This document shows positions 38,001 to 45,377 of a DNA stretch of 64,000 nt, piece by piece. The stretch spans positions 62,001 to 126,000 of the forward strand of contig JANYDH010000213.1 of assembly GCA_025359865.1 (NCBI GenBank). The letters run 5' to 3'. This DNA is from Actinomycetes bacterium. GTDB taxonomy: Bacteria > Actinomycetota > Acidimicrobiia > Acidimicrobiales > Ilumatobacteraceae. Positions within the stretch are counted from its first letter, which is position 1; each line of letters begins with the position of its first letter. The notes beneath the pieces were generated by a model. That model saw only the letters and a program-made list of their open reading frames with translations, ran no database searches and was not told the DNA's origin. Both the position numbers and the translations under genes were made by a program.

Positions 38001-38134
38001 TGGTTGCTGGCAAACGCCACATCGCCCAACTTGTGTTGCCGAAGGGGAGTTCGATGGCCGACCTCAACAGCGACCAGCTTCGTCTGGCGTTCGGGCTGCG
38101 GCCCGATGAACTGCTTACCGGAGACGACCAGTGA
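35003..38134 (+). CDS. Snf2-family helicase-like ATPase
   Basis: A 1043-residue protein from ATG 35003 (GGAG just before; a longer frame to 34817 is rejected). About 550 N-terminal residues are of unknown fold. The Snf2 core starts at about 570 with [15 protein letters not shown], Walker A is [10 protein letters not shown], motif II is DEAQ ([10 protein letters not shown]), motif III [15 protein letters not shown]. The second RecA lobe has [40 protein letters not shown] and VWRIGQSK, the arginine fingers of motifs V and VI. Such ATPases translocate on duplex DNA and remodel protein-DNA complexes, usually in repair or defence. The next gene is coupled to it. No methylase or nuclease flanks it, so a defence role is not supported. 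Confidence 0.9.
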   Translation: [1043 protein letters not shown]

Positions 38135-38409
38135 AACGCCCGCAGCAGGCTCGGGGCGATCAACGCCGCAGGCAGCAGGGCAACCACTCTGCGACGGTCG
38201 ATCTCTGGCGTAGCGGTGGCCCATTGCCCGAGCTGAAGCCGGTCGCGGTCGCGCAAGATGTGCGGGCCCTGATCCGCTCGCTCGGCGAACCACCGATGAA
38301 CGGCCACAGTGGGGTCGAGCACTACTTCGAGGCGGTCATCGAACGGGCGGCAGCCATCGCTATTGCGCTGGCATTCAGCGCGGATCTTCTTGCCGGTCTC
38401 GACGATTGA
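38131..38409 (+). CDS. Small hypothetical protein coupled to the Snf2 ATPase
   Basis: A 92-residue protein beginning at GTG 38131, whose four bases GTGA overlap the helicase stop. The N-terminus is basic (RPQQARGDQRRRQQG) and the C-terminal half is helical (VEHYFEAVIERAAAIAIALAFSADLL). I know no family. Translational coupling to the helicase suggests a small partner subunit or regulator, an inference from position only. A convergent PAP2 gene ends 32 bp beyond. Confidence 0.6.
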   Translation: MKRPQQARGDQRRRQQGNHSATVDLWRSGGPLPELKPVAVAQDVRALIRSLGEPPMNGHSGVEHYFEAVIERAAAIAIALAFSADLLAGLDD

Positions 38410-38441
38410 ACTCATCAGCGGCCGGCGGCCACTATCCCACA

Positions 38442-39335
38442 CTACGACGTGCGTTGAACCACGTAGTACGTGCCGACTACGGCGATGCCAGCCAGGTCGA
38501 TCCCGATGCTTGCGACCACGTACGGGGCGGCGTAGATGACGGTACGGAGGCCTGTCACCGCGACCGACTTCCACAGCATGAACATCAGCAGACTGAACAC
38601 GGCGGCGACTGCAGCAACGAGAAACGGTCGCGACACCGGCGTTGCGGAGCGCTGTCCTCTCATCAGCTCGATTCGCCGCTCGCTCGTCACCACCAGCGCC
38701 GACGTAGCCGAGAACCATGCCAGCGCAACGAAGTACGCGCCGATGACATCGCTCGGGCGGTGCCAACCGGATGCCAGGACGGCCGTGCCGAATGCAGCCG
38801 ACACCAATGCGGCCACCACGACCGCGAGTCGTCTCATGCTCAGGGGGGCGACCATCACGATGCCGAGTGAGAGCACCATCGCGATCGTTGCGTGGCCGCT
38901 TGGATAGCTGTTGGTGAGCACGCCTGCTACGTCGCTGAAGTTGGGTCGAGTGAGTACTTGCAGCTTCAGGATCTCCGTGGTGAGCACCGCTGCCGACATG
39001 GCGACGCCGACGGCGACGGCAAGCAATACACGTCGCCGGGCGAGCGCCAACAACACGATCGCACTACCCAGCACGAACAGTGATGCAACCGAGACGGTGC
39101 CGAGCAGACGGTCGGTCCGCCGGGTCGTGGCCTCGCTCACCACGGATCTGCGGTTGAAGGCAACGCCATCGACTCGTTGCCCGAGATGCGTTCGTACGGC
39201 GATCAGATAGATCACGATGACGAACAGTGTGCTGAGCACCGCCATCACGACAAGCCGCGTGACCTTTGGCGTTGGGTTGCTGTACATGACAACAGGACGC
39301 CAAGAGTCGCCCGAAGCGGTCGTCGAACGTTGCAT
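38442..39335 (-). CDS. PAP2-family membrane phosphatase
   Basis: Up to 297 residues. The PAP2 catalytic motifs are KLQVLTRPNF (KxxxxxxRP), SYPSGHAT (PSGH) and SGWHRPSDV (with the catalytic histidine). Six hydrophobic segments fit a membrane enzyme dephosphorylating phosphatidic acid or undecaprenyl pyrophosphate. The first ATG, 39335, directly abuts the aldo/keto reductase stop (TGAATG), which would couple them; but codons 17-28 (YSNPTPKVTR) lie inside a copy of the dispersed repeat, so a later ATG (39287 or 39245) may be the true start. If the long form is made, its N-terminus is repeat-derived. Confidence 0.85.
   Translation of the reverse strand: MQRSTTASGDSWRPVVMYSNPTPKVTRLVVMAVLSTLFVIVIYLIAVRTHLGQRVDGVAFNRRSVVSEATTRRTDRLLGTVSVASLFVLGSAIVLLALARRRVLLAVAVGVAMSAAVLTTEILKLQVLTRPNFSDVAGVLTNSYPSGHATIAMVLSLGIVMVAPLSMRRLAVVVAALVSAAFGTAVLASGWHRPSDVIGAYFVALAWFSATSALVVTSERRIELMRGQRSATPVSRPFLVAAVAAVFSLLMFMLWKSVAVTGLRTVIYAAPYVVASIGIDLAGIAVVGTYYVVQRTS
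39261..39308. repeat. Hairpin copy (F) of the dispersed repeat at the 5' end of the PAP2 gene
   Basis: GACCTTTGGCGT (39261-39272) pairs with ACGCCAAGAGTC (39297-39308) with one mismatch around 24 bp, the same architecture as copy D at 28771. Here it overlaps the proposed beginning of a coding region rather than a gene end. Confidence 0.65.
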
Positions 39336-40217
39336 TCAGATTCGTTCGAGGGCCGCGCCGTCGAACAACGCTGTCATGTCGTGCTCACTGGCATCGGCGG
39401 CGAGCGCATCATTGCCGGGCCTGGACGCTTCGCGTGAGGCTGCCTCGACGATGGGTCGCAACAGCCGGGCGTCGCTCGACGAGTTGAGGAACACTCCCTC
39501 GCGACTGAGCACGAACGCGACGCCGCGGTCGAGTGCGTCGCCTGCTGGCAGGGGCTGATACCACGAGTAGTGCGGCTCGGTCGAGTCATCGGGCCACCGC
39601 CGACGGGCGACCGACTTGATCGTCTGGACCGCCACTCGCCGCTGCGCGCAGACAGACACGAGTTCGTCGAACGACGCAGCGTATGCCTCGTTCTGCATCA
39701 TTAACCAGTTGTAGGGCAGCAACACCGAATCGAACGGGAACCGTTCGAGGCTGCGCAGGTGCATGTCGGCGATGCGGGTGCCATGCCCGGTGATCCCGAT
39801 GAAACGCACGAGTCCCTCGTCGCGAGCGCGGGCGAGCGCCGCGACCACCCCGTCGGGTGCGTGTGCCATCGTGAACTCGTCGGGCTCGACCAGGTTGTGC
39901 AGTTGGATGAGGTCGACGTGGTCGACGCCCATCCGCTCGAGTGATCGCTCGAGTTCGCGGCGGGCCTCGACCCCATTTCGTTCGCCTGTCTTGGTGGCAA
40001 GGAAGAATTCGCTGCGATGGCTCGCGAGGAAGGGGCGCAGCCGAATCTCCGCGTCGCCGTACGAGGCAGCGGTGTCGATGTGGTTCACCCCGAGATCCCG
40101 CACGGTCTGCATCGTCTGGTCGGCCCTGTCCTGGCTCATTGCGCCGAGCGCGGCGGCACCGAAGATGACCCGGGTACTGAGGTGCCCAGTTGAACCGAAT
40201 GGGTGGGAGGCAAGCAT
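39336..40217 (-). CDS. Aldo/keto reductase
   Basis: A 293-residue TIM-barrel oxidoreductase using NADPH. The catalytic tyrosine is in NHIDTAASYGDAE, the lysine in FFLATKTGER and the following histidine in DLIQLHNL. The cofactor-binding end (AQRRVAVQTIKSVARRRW) fits the family. These enzymes reduce diverse carbonyls, so the substrate is open. The PAP2 gene begins immediately after its stop. It is divergent from a small basic-protein gene at 40314. Confidence 0.85.
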   Translation of the reverse strand: MLASHPFGSTGHLSTRVIFGAAALGAMSQDRADQTMQTVRDLGVNHIDTAASYGDAEIRLRPFLASHRSEFFLATKTGERNGVEARRELERSLERMGVDHVDLIQLHNLVEPDEFTMAHAPDGVVAALARARDEGLVRFIGITGHGTRIADMHLRSLERFPFDSVLLPYNWLMMQNEAYAASFDELVSVCAQRRVAVQTIKSVARRRWPDDSTEPHYSWYQPLPAGDALDRGVAFVLSREGVFLNSSSDARLLRPIVEAASREASRPGNDALAADASEHDMTALFDGAALERI

Positions 40218-40313
40218 GAACCGACCGTACCGCGTTCAGGAGTGGCGGCGAGCGGTACGCTGCGCTCAACCGTGTTGGGGATGTCGCAGACCCCCTCGAC
40301 CAAGGAGAACACC

Positions 40314-40421
40314 ATGCCCGAGAAATCACCACAAAAGCCAGCCAGCAAGAAGGTCGGCAAGTCACTCAAGGAAAAGCGCGAGGTCAAGCGCGAAAAGAAG
40401 GATCAGCGGCCCAAGAACTGA
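40314..40421 (+). CDS. Very small lysine-rich protein
   Basis: A 35-residue protein from ATG 40314 with a perfect AAGGAG 6 bases upstream, far better than the longer frame from 40203. The sequence is MPEKSPQKPASKKVGKSLKE then a run of Lys, Glu, Arg and Gln to the end, about a third lysine. Similar short GKSLKEKR proteins occur in many actinobacteria without a known role; nucleic-acid or ribosome binding is a guess from charge. It is too short for most gene finders. Confidence 0.6.
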   Translation: MPEKSPQKPASKKVGKSLKEKREVKREKKDQRPKN

Positions 40422-40453
40422 GTGCCAGCTCCGATCGTTGCCGGTGCGCACTG

Positions 40454-40484
40454 ACGTACCACCTCATTACATGGGGTGGTACGT
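40454..40484. promoter_or_regulatory. Inverted-repeat operator upstream of the AbrB/PIN pair
   Basis: ACGTACCACC (40454-40463) and GGTGGTACGT (40475-40484) are a perfect 10-bp inverted repeat with an 11-bp centre, ending 7 bp before the antitoxin start. Toxin-antitoxin modules of this type repress themselves through such sites, so this is a strong candidate operator for the AbrB-domain antitoxin. Confidence 0.72.
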
Positions 40485-40491
40485 TACGCAT

Positions 40492-40806
40492 ATGAGTGGG
40501 ACGCATACTACGGTGATGGGAGACCGAGGACGGCTGGTCGTCCCGGCCGAACTCCGTGCATATGCCGGGCTGTTGCCCGGGACCCAGGTCACACTGATCG
40601 AATCGGCTGATGGGATCGTGCTGTTGACTCGCGATCAGCTCAAACGGATGGTGCGTCGCGATCTCTCCGGCGTCGATCTGGTTGCTGACCTGCTCTCCGA
40701 TCGACGTCGTGCCGCCGCCAGTGACGACGCACGAACCGACACGACAGCCGACACGACAGCCGACGCTGCTACGGGTGCTGACGACGACGACGAATCGCAC
40801 GGATGA
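40492..40806 (+). CDS. AbrB-fold antitoxin (VapB-like)
   Basis: About 104 residues from ATG 40492. MSGTHTTVMGDRGRLVVPAE is the swapped-hairpin AbrB/MazE DNA-binding domain, continuing LRAYAGLLPGTQVTLIES. The C-terminal third is acidic and repetitive (TTADTTADAATGADDDDESHG), a disordered arm that would wrap and block the toxin. Its stop overlaps the start of the PIN toxin gene (ATGA). Autoregulation through the palindrome just upstream is likely. Confidence 0.83.
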   Translation: MSGTHTTVMGDRGRLVVPAELRAYAGLLPGTQVTLIESADGIVLLTRDQLKRMVRRDLSGVDLVADLLSDRRRAAASDDARTDTTADTTADAATGADDDDESHG

Positions 40807-41168
40807 GGGTCCTCGACGCCTCGGCCGTCCTCGCGTATCTCCAGGGCGAACGCGGAGCCGACCTCGTCGAGGAGGCATTGCTCGAAGGAAGTTGCTGTGG
40901 TGCCGCCAATTGGTCCGAGATCGCACAGCAAGTAGTTGCGTCCGGGAGAAATTGGGCGCTCGCTGGTGCCCTGCTCGACAGCTTCGGGTTGATCGTCGAA
41001 CCGGTCACACGTGAAGATGCCGAATGGGCGGCGCAGCGCTGGCGACACCGGGAGGGGCTCTCGTTGGGAGACCGCCTGTGTCTCGCGATCGGTGAACGTC
41101 CCGGTGCCGAGGTGCTGACTGCCGATCGAGCGTGGGGCGAAACCGACAGGGTTCGACAGATCCGCTGA
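40803..41168 (+). CDS. PIN-domain ribonuclease toxin (VapC-like)
   Basis: A 121-residue toxin. The acidic active-site residues of the PIN fold are visible: MRVLDASAVLAYLQ (D5), NWSEIAQQV (E), SLGDRLCLA (D) and TADRAWG (D). These bind magnesium or manganese and cut RNA. The start ATG overlaps the antitoxin stop by ATGA, as in nearly all such pairs. Target RNA cannot be read from sequence. Confidence 0.85.
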   Translation: MRVLDASAVLAYLQGERGADLVEEALLEGSCCGAANWSEIAQQVVASGRNWALAGALLDSFGLIVEPVTREDAEWAAQRWRHREGLSLGDRLCLAIGERPGAEVLTADRAWGETDRVRQIR

Positions 41169-41407
41169 GCACCCGCCGTACGGCCTGATCTAGTGCCTCA
41201 ATACCGCTCTTCAGCGAATTTTGTCTGCTACCAGACCGGTGGCGAGCGACGCGTTCGGTTGGGCAGCGGAGTGTTCGCCATTCTGTCCGTTCGCAAGGTG
41301 TCAAGGACGACCGGTTACTCATCACGGATCGCAACGGATCGCTGCCCGGTTCCATCAGAGTTGGACGCCAAGCTCACTTTTGTGGTCGACGACCACGCGA
41401 TCAACCG

Positions 41408-42138
41408 GTGCATACTTTGAACGTGTCTCGTCGTGCGGTCCCGTATCGTTTCCTGATTGATGCCGTCGCCCCAGCCGGGCCTGACTGTTCGGCCTACAAT
41501 CGGACTGGGATCGACACCCCAGAGATCTTTGCCGGGTCGGAGCGGCTCGCCTATTTCTCACAGTGCGAATTTCTCACAGTGCGAAGAGAAGGCCGCCCAA
41601 CCCGTGACCTTTGGTGACCCGTGGGGAAGGATCAACATCTACGCAAGCAGGACAGGCGACGATGTGCTCGCTTGGTGGTATGTGGAGTGCGCTATCCCTG
41701 AGGGAATCGTCGCCGTCGGCGCCGACCGCCCGACCGCGTGTGGGACAACGAGCACAACGGGTGTGCCCTGATCTCGTGCGTTTCGTTCGGGCGAGATGCG
41801 TGCTTTGGAGCAGTGGGGACAAGTCGTCGAGCAGCGTTGTTAGCCGGCAGCGACAGTACGGTTGTCGGGGTGCTACCACCTGAGCGAGTACTACCGCCCG
41901 CCGTAGGCCTCGATGTGCGCCCGGATAAGCGCCGCCCACTTCACGGGGTCGTCGTGATGGTTGATGCGCAGGCGGACGCCCCGCTGAGTTCGCCAGCGAC
42001 GAAATGTTTGTTTTCTTCACGACCCGGTGCAGCTCGATGACCCCGTGTGGGAAGCGATTCAGTTGGCTCCTGGCGACCATCCCTTCAAGGGGCTCAGCTG
42101 CACCGTTGCAGTCTTTGAGATCACTGCACTGCGCTGAC
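41408..42138 (+). pseudogene. Decayed gene of unknown function
   Basis: Three or four frames joined in order read as one protein: VSRRAVPYRFLIDAVAPAG and SERLAYFSQCE, then EKAAQPVTFGDPWGRINIYA and AWWYVECAIPEG, then VWDNEHNGCALISC and an approx. 90-residue stretch, and finally CFLHDPVQLDDPVWEAIQLA to a TGA at 42136. The first break is an exact 16-bp tandem duplication, TTTCTCACAGTGCGAA at 41554-41569 and 41570-41585; removing one copy joins the first two frames perfectly. At least two later frame changes follow. No family is recognised. It lies just after the toxin-antitoxin pair. Real decay is likelier than error because of multiple lesions. Confidence 0.55.
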
Positions 42139-42189
42139 CAGTACCCGCGTGCGATGATTGCTGCCGCGTACTAGGAACAGGAGTCTGCC

Positions 42190-43272
42190 ATGAACCGTCG
42201 ATATTGGTCGTTGCTCAGCACAGCAACGCTCATCGTGGCCTTCGCCGGATGCGGGTCCGAGAAAGCAGCCGAGCCCGCCACCAGCGCTGCCGACACCACT
42301 GCTGCCGATACTGCTGGGAAGCCGGCGCCCGAGGCAGCGAAGCTGTTGGCGGACGTCGGCGCGAAGACCACTGCGGAAAAGACGGCCAGCATGGCGATCA
42401 CGATTGGGCTGGATGTGGTCGGCATGCCCGATAGCCCGACCGGTCCGGTGGAGGTCAGCGGTCAGGGCGCAATCGACTACGAAACAAAGCAGGGCATGTT
42501 GCACTTCGACGTATCGGGAATGCCGGCTGACGCAGCGGGCGCCCCAGCTGGCACGTCGATCGACATGGTGATCGACGGTGACACCGCCTATGTACAGGTT
42601 CCAGAATCGATGCTGTCTTCTACAGGCGGCGCGCACTGGGCCAAGGTCGGACCAGATTCAGCGTCCGGAGGGCTCTCAATCGATCTCACTCAGATCCAGC
42701 AGCTCTCCGACCCGGACTACGTCCTACAGTTTCTGAACGGTGTGTCCGACAGTGACACCACCCTGGTCGGCACAGAGACGCTGCATGGCACCGACACCAC
42801 CCACTACAGCGTCTCGATCGATCCGACGAAGGCCGCAGCAGCGGGAGGCACTGACGGGACGGCAAGCTCTGGAGCTGCGCTCGACCTCGGGATGATGACC
42901 GGCGGGTTGGCGATGCCAGCCGACGTGTGGGTCGACGAGCAGGGTCGGCTTCGCCAGTTCAGTTTGGCGCTCGACATGACGGCGTTCTTCAAGGCGATGA
43001 TGGAAGGCTTCGCCGGGCTCGACGCGTCGTCGGCGGCAGAACCGCCGCCGGGCACCGAGTCCGGCACCGAGTCCGGCGGCACGACCGGCGACACGACCGG
43101 CGGCACGCCTGCGAGCACCTTGCCGACCGACTTCAAGTTCGCGATGAGCATGAAGCTCGAGTTGTGGGATTTCGGGAAGCCGGTCACGGTGGTCATCCCC
43201 GATCCATCGGACGTCGCTGAAGGTGTTTCGCTGCCGGGACTCGGCGGGCAAGACGTCACGACGACAAGTTGA
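42190..43272 (+). CDS. Lipoprotein of LppX/LprG-like type
   Basis: A 360-residue exported lipoprotein: LLSTATLIVAFAGC is the signal and lipobox, followed by an Ala/Thr-rich spacer. The body (GQGAIDYETKQGMLHFDVSG, then VIDGDTAYVQVPESM) resembles the LppX_LprAFG beta-clam fold, whose members carry lipids between membrane and envelope, but I am not certain. The C-terminal part has a PPPGTESGTESGGTTGDT linker that interrupts the domain before MKLELWDFGKPVTVV. It precedes the ApbE gene by 21 bp and is probably in the same operon. Confidence 0.7.
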   Translation: MNRRYWSLLSTATLIVAFAGCGSEKAAEPATSAADTTAADTAGKPAPEAAKLLADVGAKTTAEKTASMAITIGLDVVGMPDSPTGPVEVSGQGAIDYETKQGMLHFDVSGMPADAAGAPAGTSIDMVIDGDTAYVQVPESMLSSTGGAHWAKVGPDSASGGLSIDLTQIQQLSDPDYVLQFLNGVSDSDTTLVGTETLHGTDTTHYSVSIDPTKAAAAGGTDGTASSGAALDLGMMTGGLAMPADVWVDEQGRLRQFSLALDMTAFFKAMMEGFAGLDASSAAEPPPGTESGTESGGTTGDTTGGTPASTLPTDFKFAMSMKLELWDFGKPVTVVIPDPSDVAEGVSLPGLGGQDVTTTS

Positions 43273-43293
43273 TCCGCCGCGGACTGCCGTACC

Positions 43294-44271
43294 GTGGGTG
43301 TTGTGAACGCGGCCGTTGGAGTCGTCGAGAGTCGGTTTCGGGCGATGGGCTCCGATATCCACCTGATCGTCGTCGGCGGTGACGGTTCAGTCAATCTGGT
43401 CGATACGGCTCGCGACCGGATCGATCAGCTCGAGCGCAGATGGAGCAGGTTCCGGCCCGACAGCGAAGTGAGCTTGCTCAACGCTGCAGCCGGTCGGTCA
43501 GTGGTCGTGTCCGACGACACGCGACTTCTGGTCGAGCGAGCGGTCGATGCGTGGCGCCTCACCGGCGGCGGGTTCGATCCCACTCTGCTCGACGCCCTGC
43601 GTGCAGCCGGCTACGACCGTACGTTCGACGACCTGCACGACGACCTGCACGACGACCTGATGTTGCGCGGTCTCGATGTAAGCCGGCCGGGTTGCACCGA
43701 CATCATGTTCGACGGCGAGTCGATCACGTTCCCGGTCGGGATGGGGTTCGATCCAGGGGGGATCGGAAAGGGGCTCGCAGCTGATCTGGTCGCCACACAA
43801 CTCATCGACGCCGGGGCTGCCGGTGTCTGCGTGAACATGGGCGGCGACCTACGTGTGCGCGGGCAGAGCCCCACCGGCACCGGTTGGACGCTAGCGATCG
43901 ACCACCCCCGGTGCGCTCGACCGATTGCGCTCGTCGGTCTGTGGGACGGGGCCGTCGCCACATCGAGTGTGCTCCGCCGCGTCTGGACGGTCGGGGGGCG
44001 CTCCCGACACCATCTCATCGACCCATCCACGGGCCAGCCGTCCACCTCCGATCTGGCACTGGCAAGCGTGGTCGCGGGTGAGGCGTGGATGGCCGAAGTG
44101 CTTGCGAAGACGGTGCTGCTCCGCGGCTCCGCGCGAGCCTTCGATTTGCTCGACGAATCGACAGCCGCCATCACGGTTGATCACGATGGCCGCATCACGG
44201 CCAGCGCGGGCTTCGCGGCGTTCCTTGGCGGAGTGCCGCTGCCGGCCACGATCGGAAGGGATCAACAATGA
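43294..44271 (+). CDS. apbE: FAD:protein FMN transferase
   Basis: A 325-residue enzyme that splits FAD and attaches FMN to a threonine or serine of a target protein, usually at the cell surface. Motifs are RFRAMGSDIHLIV, MGFDPGGIGKGLAADLV, GVCVNMGGDLRVRG and VGGRSRHHLIDPSTGQP, the family core with magnesium-binding residues. No signal peptide or lipobox is visible, unlike many ApbE proteins. An in-gene 12-bp tandem (DDLHDDLHDDL, about 43628) lies in a loop. Starts at 43294 and 43303 are both GTG. It overlaps the next gene by ATGA. Confidence 0.88.
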   Translation: MGVVNAAVGVVESRFRAMGSDIHLIVVGGDGSVNLVDTARDRIDQLERRWSRFRPDSEVSLLNAAAGRSVVVSDDTRLLVERAVDAWRLTGGGFDPTLLDALRAAGYDRTFDDLHDDLHDDLMLRGLDVSRPGCTDIMFDGESITFPVGMGFDPGGIGKGLAADLVATQLIDAGAAGVCVNMGGDLRVRGQSPTGTGWTLAIDHPRCARPIALVGLWDGAVATSSVLRRVWTVGGRSRHHLIDPSTGQPSTSDLALASVVAGEAWMAEVLAKTVLLRGSARAFDLLDESTAAITVDHDGRITASAGFAAFLGGVPLPATIGRDQQ

Positions 44272-44822
44272 CCAGCCACACGTGGTGGTATATGGCGCGT
44301 TCCGGGGGAATCGTGGCGTGGGCGTTGCTTGCCGTCAGCATGTTCTGGGGTGTGGCCCTGTCCAGTCGGTTCCTCGGCAAGAAGCCGAAGCCGAACTGGA
44401 TGCTCGATCTGCACCGTTTCGTCGGGGGGCTGGCGGTGATCTTCACCGGCGTACACGTGGTCGGTCTGGTCTTCGACACGTACGTCACATTCGGTCCGGT
44501 CCAGGTACTCATCCCGTTCACCGGTGACTACCACCCCGTGGCCGTGGCGTGGGGGGTGATTGCGATGTATCTGCTGGTGGCCGTGGAGGTGACATCGCTG
44601 CTGCGTAAACGGCTCAGCAAACGGGTGTGGCGCACGACCCACTACCTCAGTTTTCCGCTGTTCGGCTTGTCGACAGTGCACCTGCTCTGGGTGGGCACCG
44701 ACCGCACCACCGCGCTGTTGCGGTATGGCGTGCTGCTCACCGTGGCCGTGGTGACCGCAGCCACGCTGATCAGGATCGTCCAGGCCGATCAGAAGGAGTC
44801 GGCTGCGGCCAGGCCCCGGTAG
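44268..44822 (+). CDS. Ferric-reductase-like transmembrane protein
   Basis: A 184-residue membrane protein with about five hydrophobic segments. Histidines in DLHRFVGGLAVIFTGVHVVG and RTTHYLSFPLFGLSTVHLL are spaced as paired heme ligands, like the ferric reductase/YedZ/cytochrome b superfamily. It is coupled to apbE by ATGA. Together with a flavinylated partner such a protein would pass electrons across the membrane. No FMN-binding domain protein with a flavinylation motif is seen next to it. Confidence 0.8.
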   Translation: MTSHTWWYMARSGGIVAWALLAVSMFWGVALSSRFLGKKPKPNWMLDLHRFVGGLAVIFTGVHVVGLVFDTYVTFGPVQVLIPFTGDYHPVAVAWGVIAMYLLVAVEVTSLLRKRLSKRVWRTTHYLSFPLFGLSTVHLLWVGTDRTTALLRYGVLLTVAVVTAATLIRIVQADQKESAAARPR

Positions 44823-45068
44823 CACCGGCATCTTCCCGCGCCGCCAGATACCCGTTCTGATCACGAAAAGACTCGCACGTTTCGTTTTGTTCGTGAAGAG
44901 ATCGACACCGGGCAACGATCAGTGTGCGGGTCGAATCACGCAGCCGGAGCGGCATCGCAAATCCAAACCCGACCTCAGCACTGCTCACGTGCTGCTCTTA
45001 CCTGGGCGGTTCATCATGGTGTCCATCAGGTCATGCACCAATGACCGTTGGGACTGAAGGTGAATGCG

Positions 45069-45377
45069 ATGAACGAGTTGAGCGGCCAAGCAACGAAGAG
45101 CCAGGCAATCGGAGGTGGACGGGCCGCCACCACGACCACCCGCCGCCGTCGGCCCCACCCGGCCCGCCGTGCACGCCGCGTCGTCGGTGCTGCGGGGATG
45201 TCGGGCATGCTGTTGATGACCGGGTACATGACCCTCAACTCGGCTCAGAGTACGTCGGCCGATTCTGCCCCCGTCGGCACCTCGACCACGAAGTCCGTTG
45301 TCGCTACGTTGAGTTCGGGTGCAGCCACCGCCGTGACTCCCTCGACTACTGCCAATTCGACGAGCAAGACCAGCTGA
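45069..45377 (+). CDS. Small single-pass membrane protein with Ser/Thr-rich tail
   Basis: About 102 residues from ATG 45069, with GAAGGTG 8 bases before. After a basic stretch (TTRRRRPHPARRARRVV) a single hydrophobic segment (GAAGMSGMLLMTGYMTL) is followed by a Ser/Thr/Ala-rich tail. No family is known. A topology with a cytoplasmic basic N-terminus and an outside tail is likely. It follows the reductase gene after 246 bp, in which I see no other feature. No flavinylation motif is visible, so a link to ApbE is not supported. Confidence 0.5.
   Translation: MNELSGQATKSQAIGGGRAATTTTRRRRPHPARRARRVVGAAGMSGMLLMTGYMTLNSAQSTSADSAPVGTSTTKSVVATLSSGAATAVTPSTTANSTSKTS

Noticed and set aside
36371-38293. 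640-codon open frame on the minus strand
   Set aside because: It lies wholly opposite the Snf2 helicase, whose motifs are complete; GC-rich third positions open the antisense frame.
41600-41612. GTGACCTTTGG similar to the dispersed repeat end
   Set aside because: Only 11 bases match, there is no partner arm, and it lies within the decoded frame AQPVTFG of the decayed gene; probably chance.
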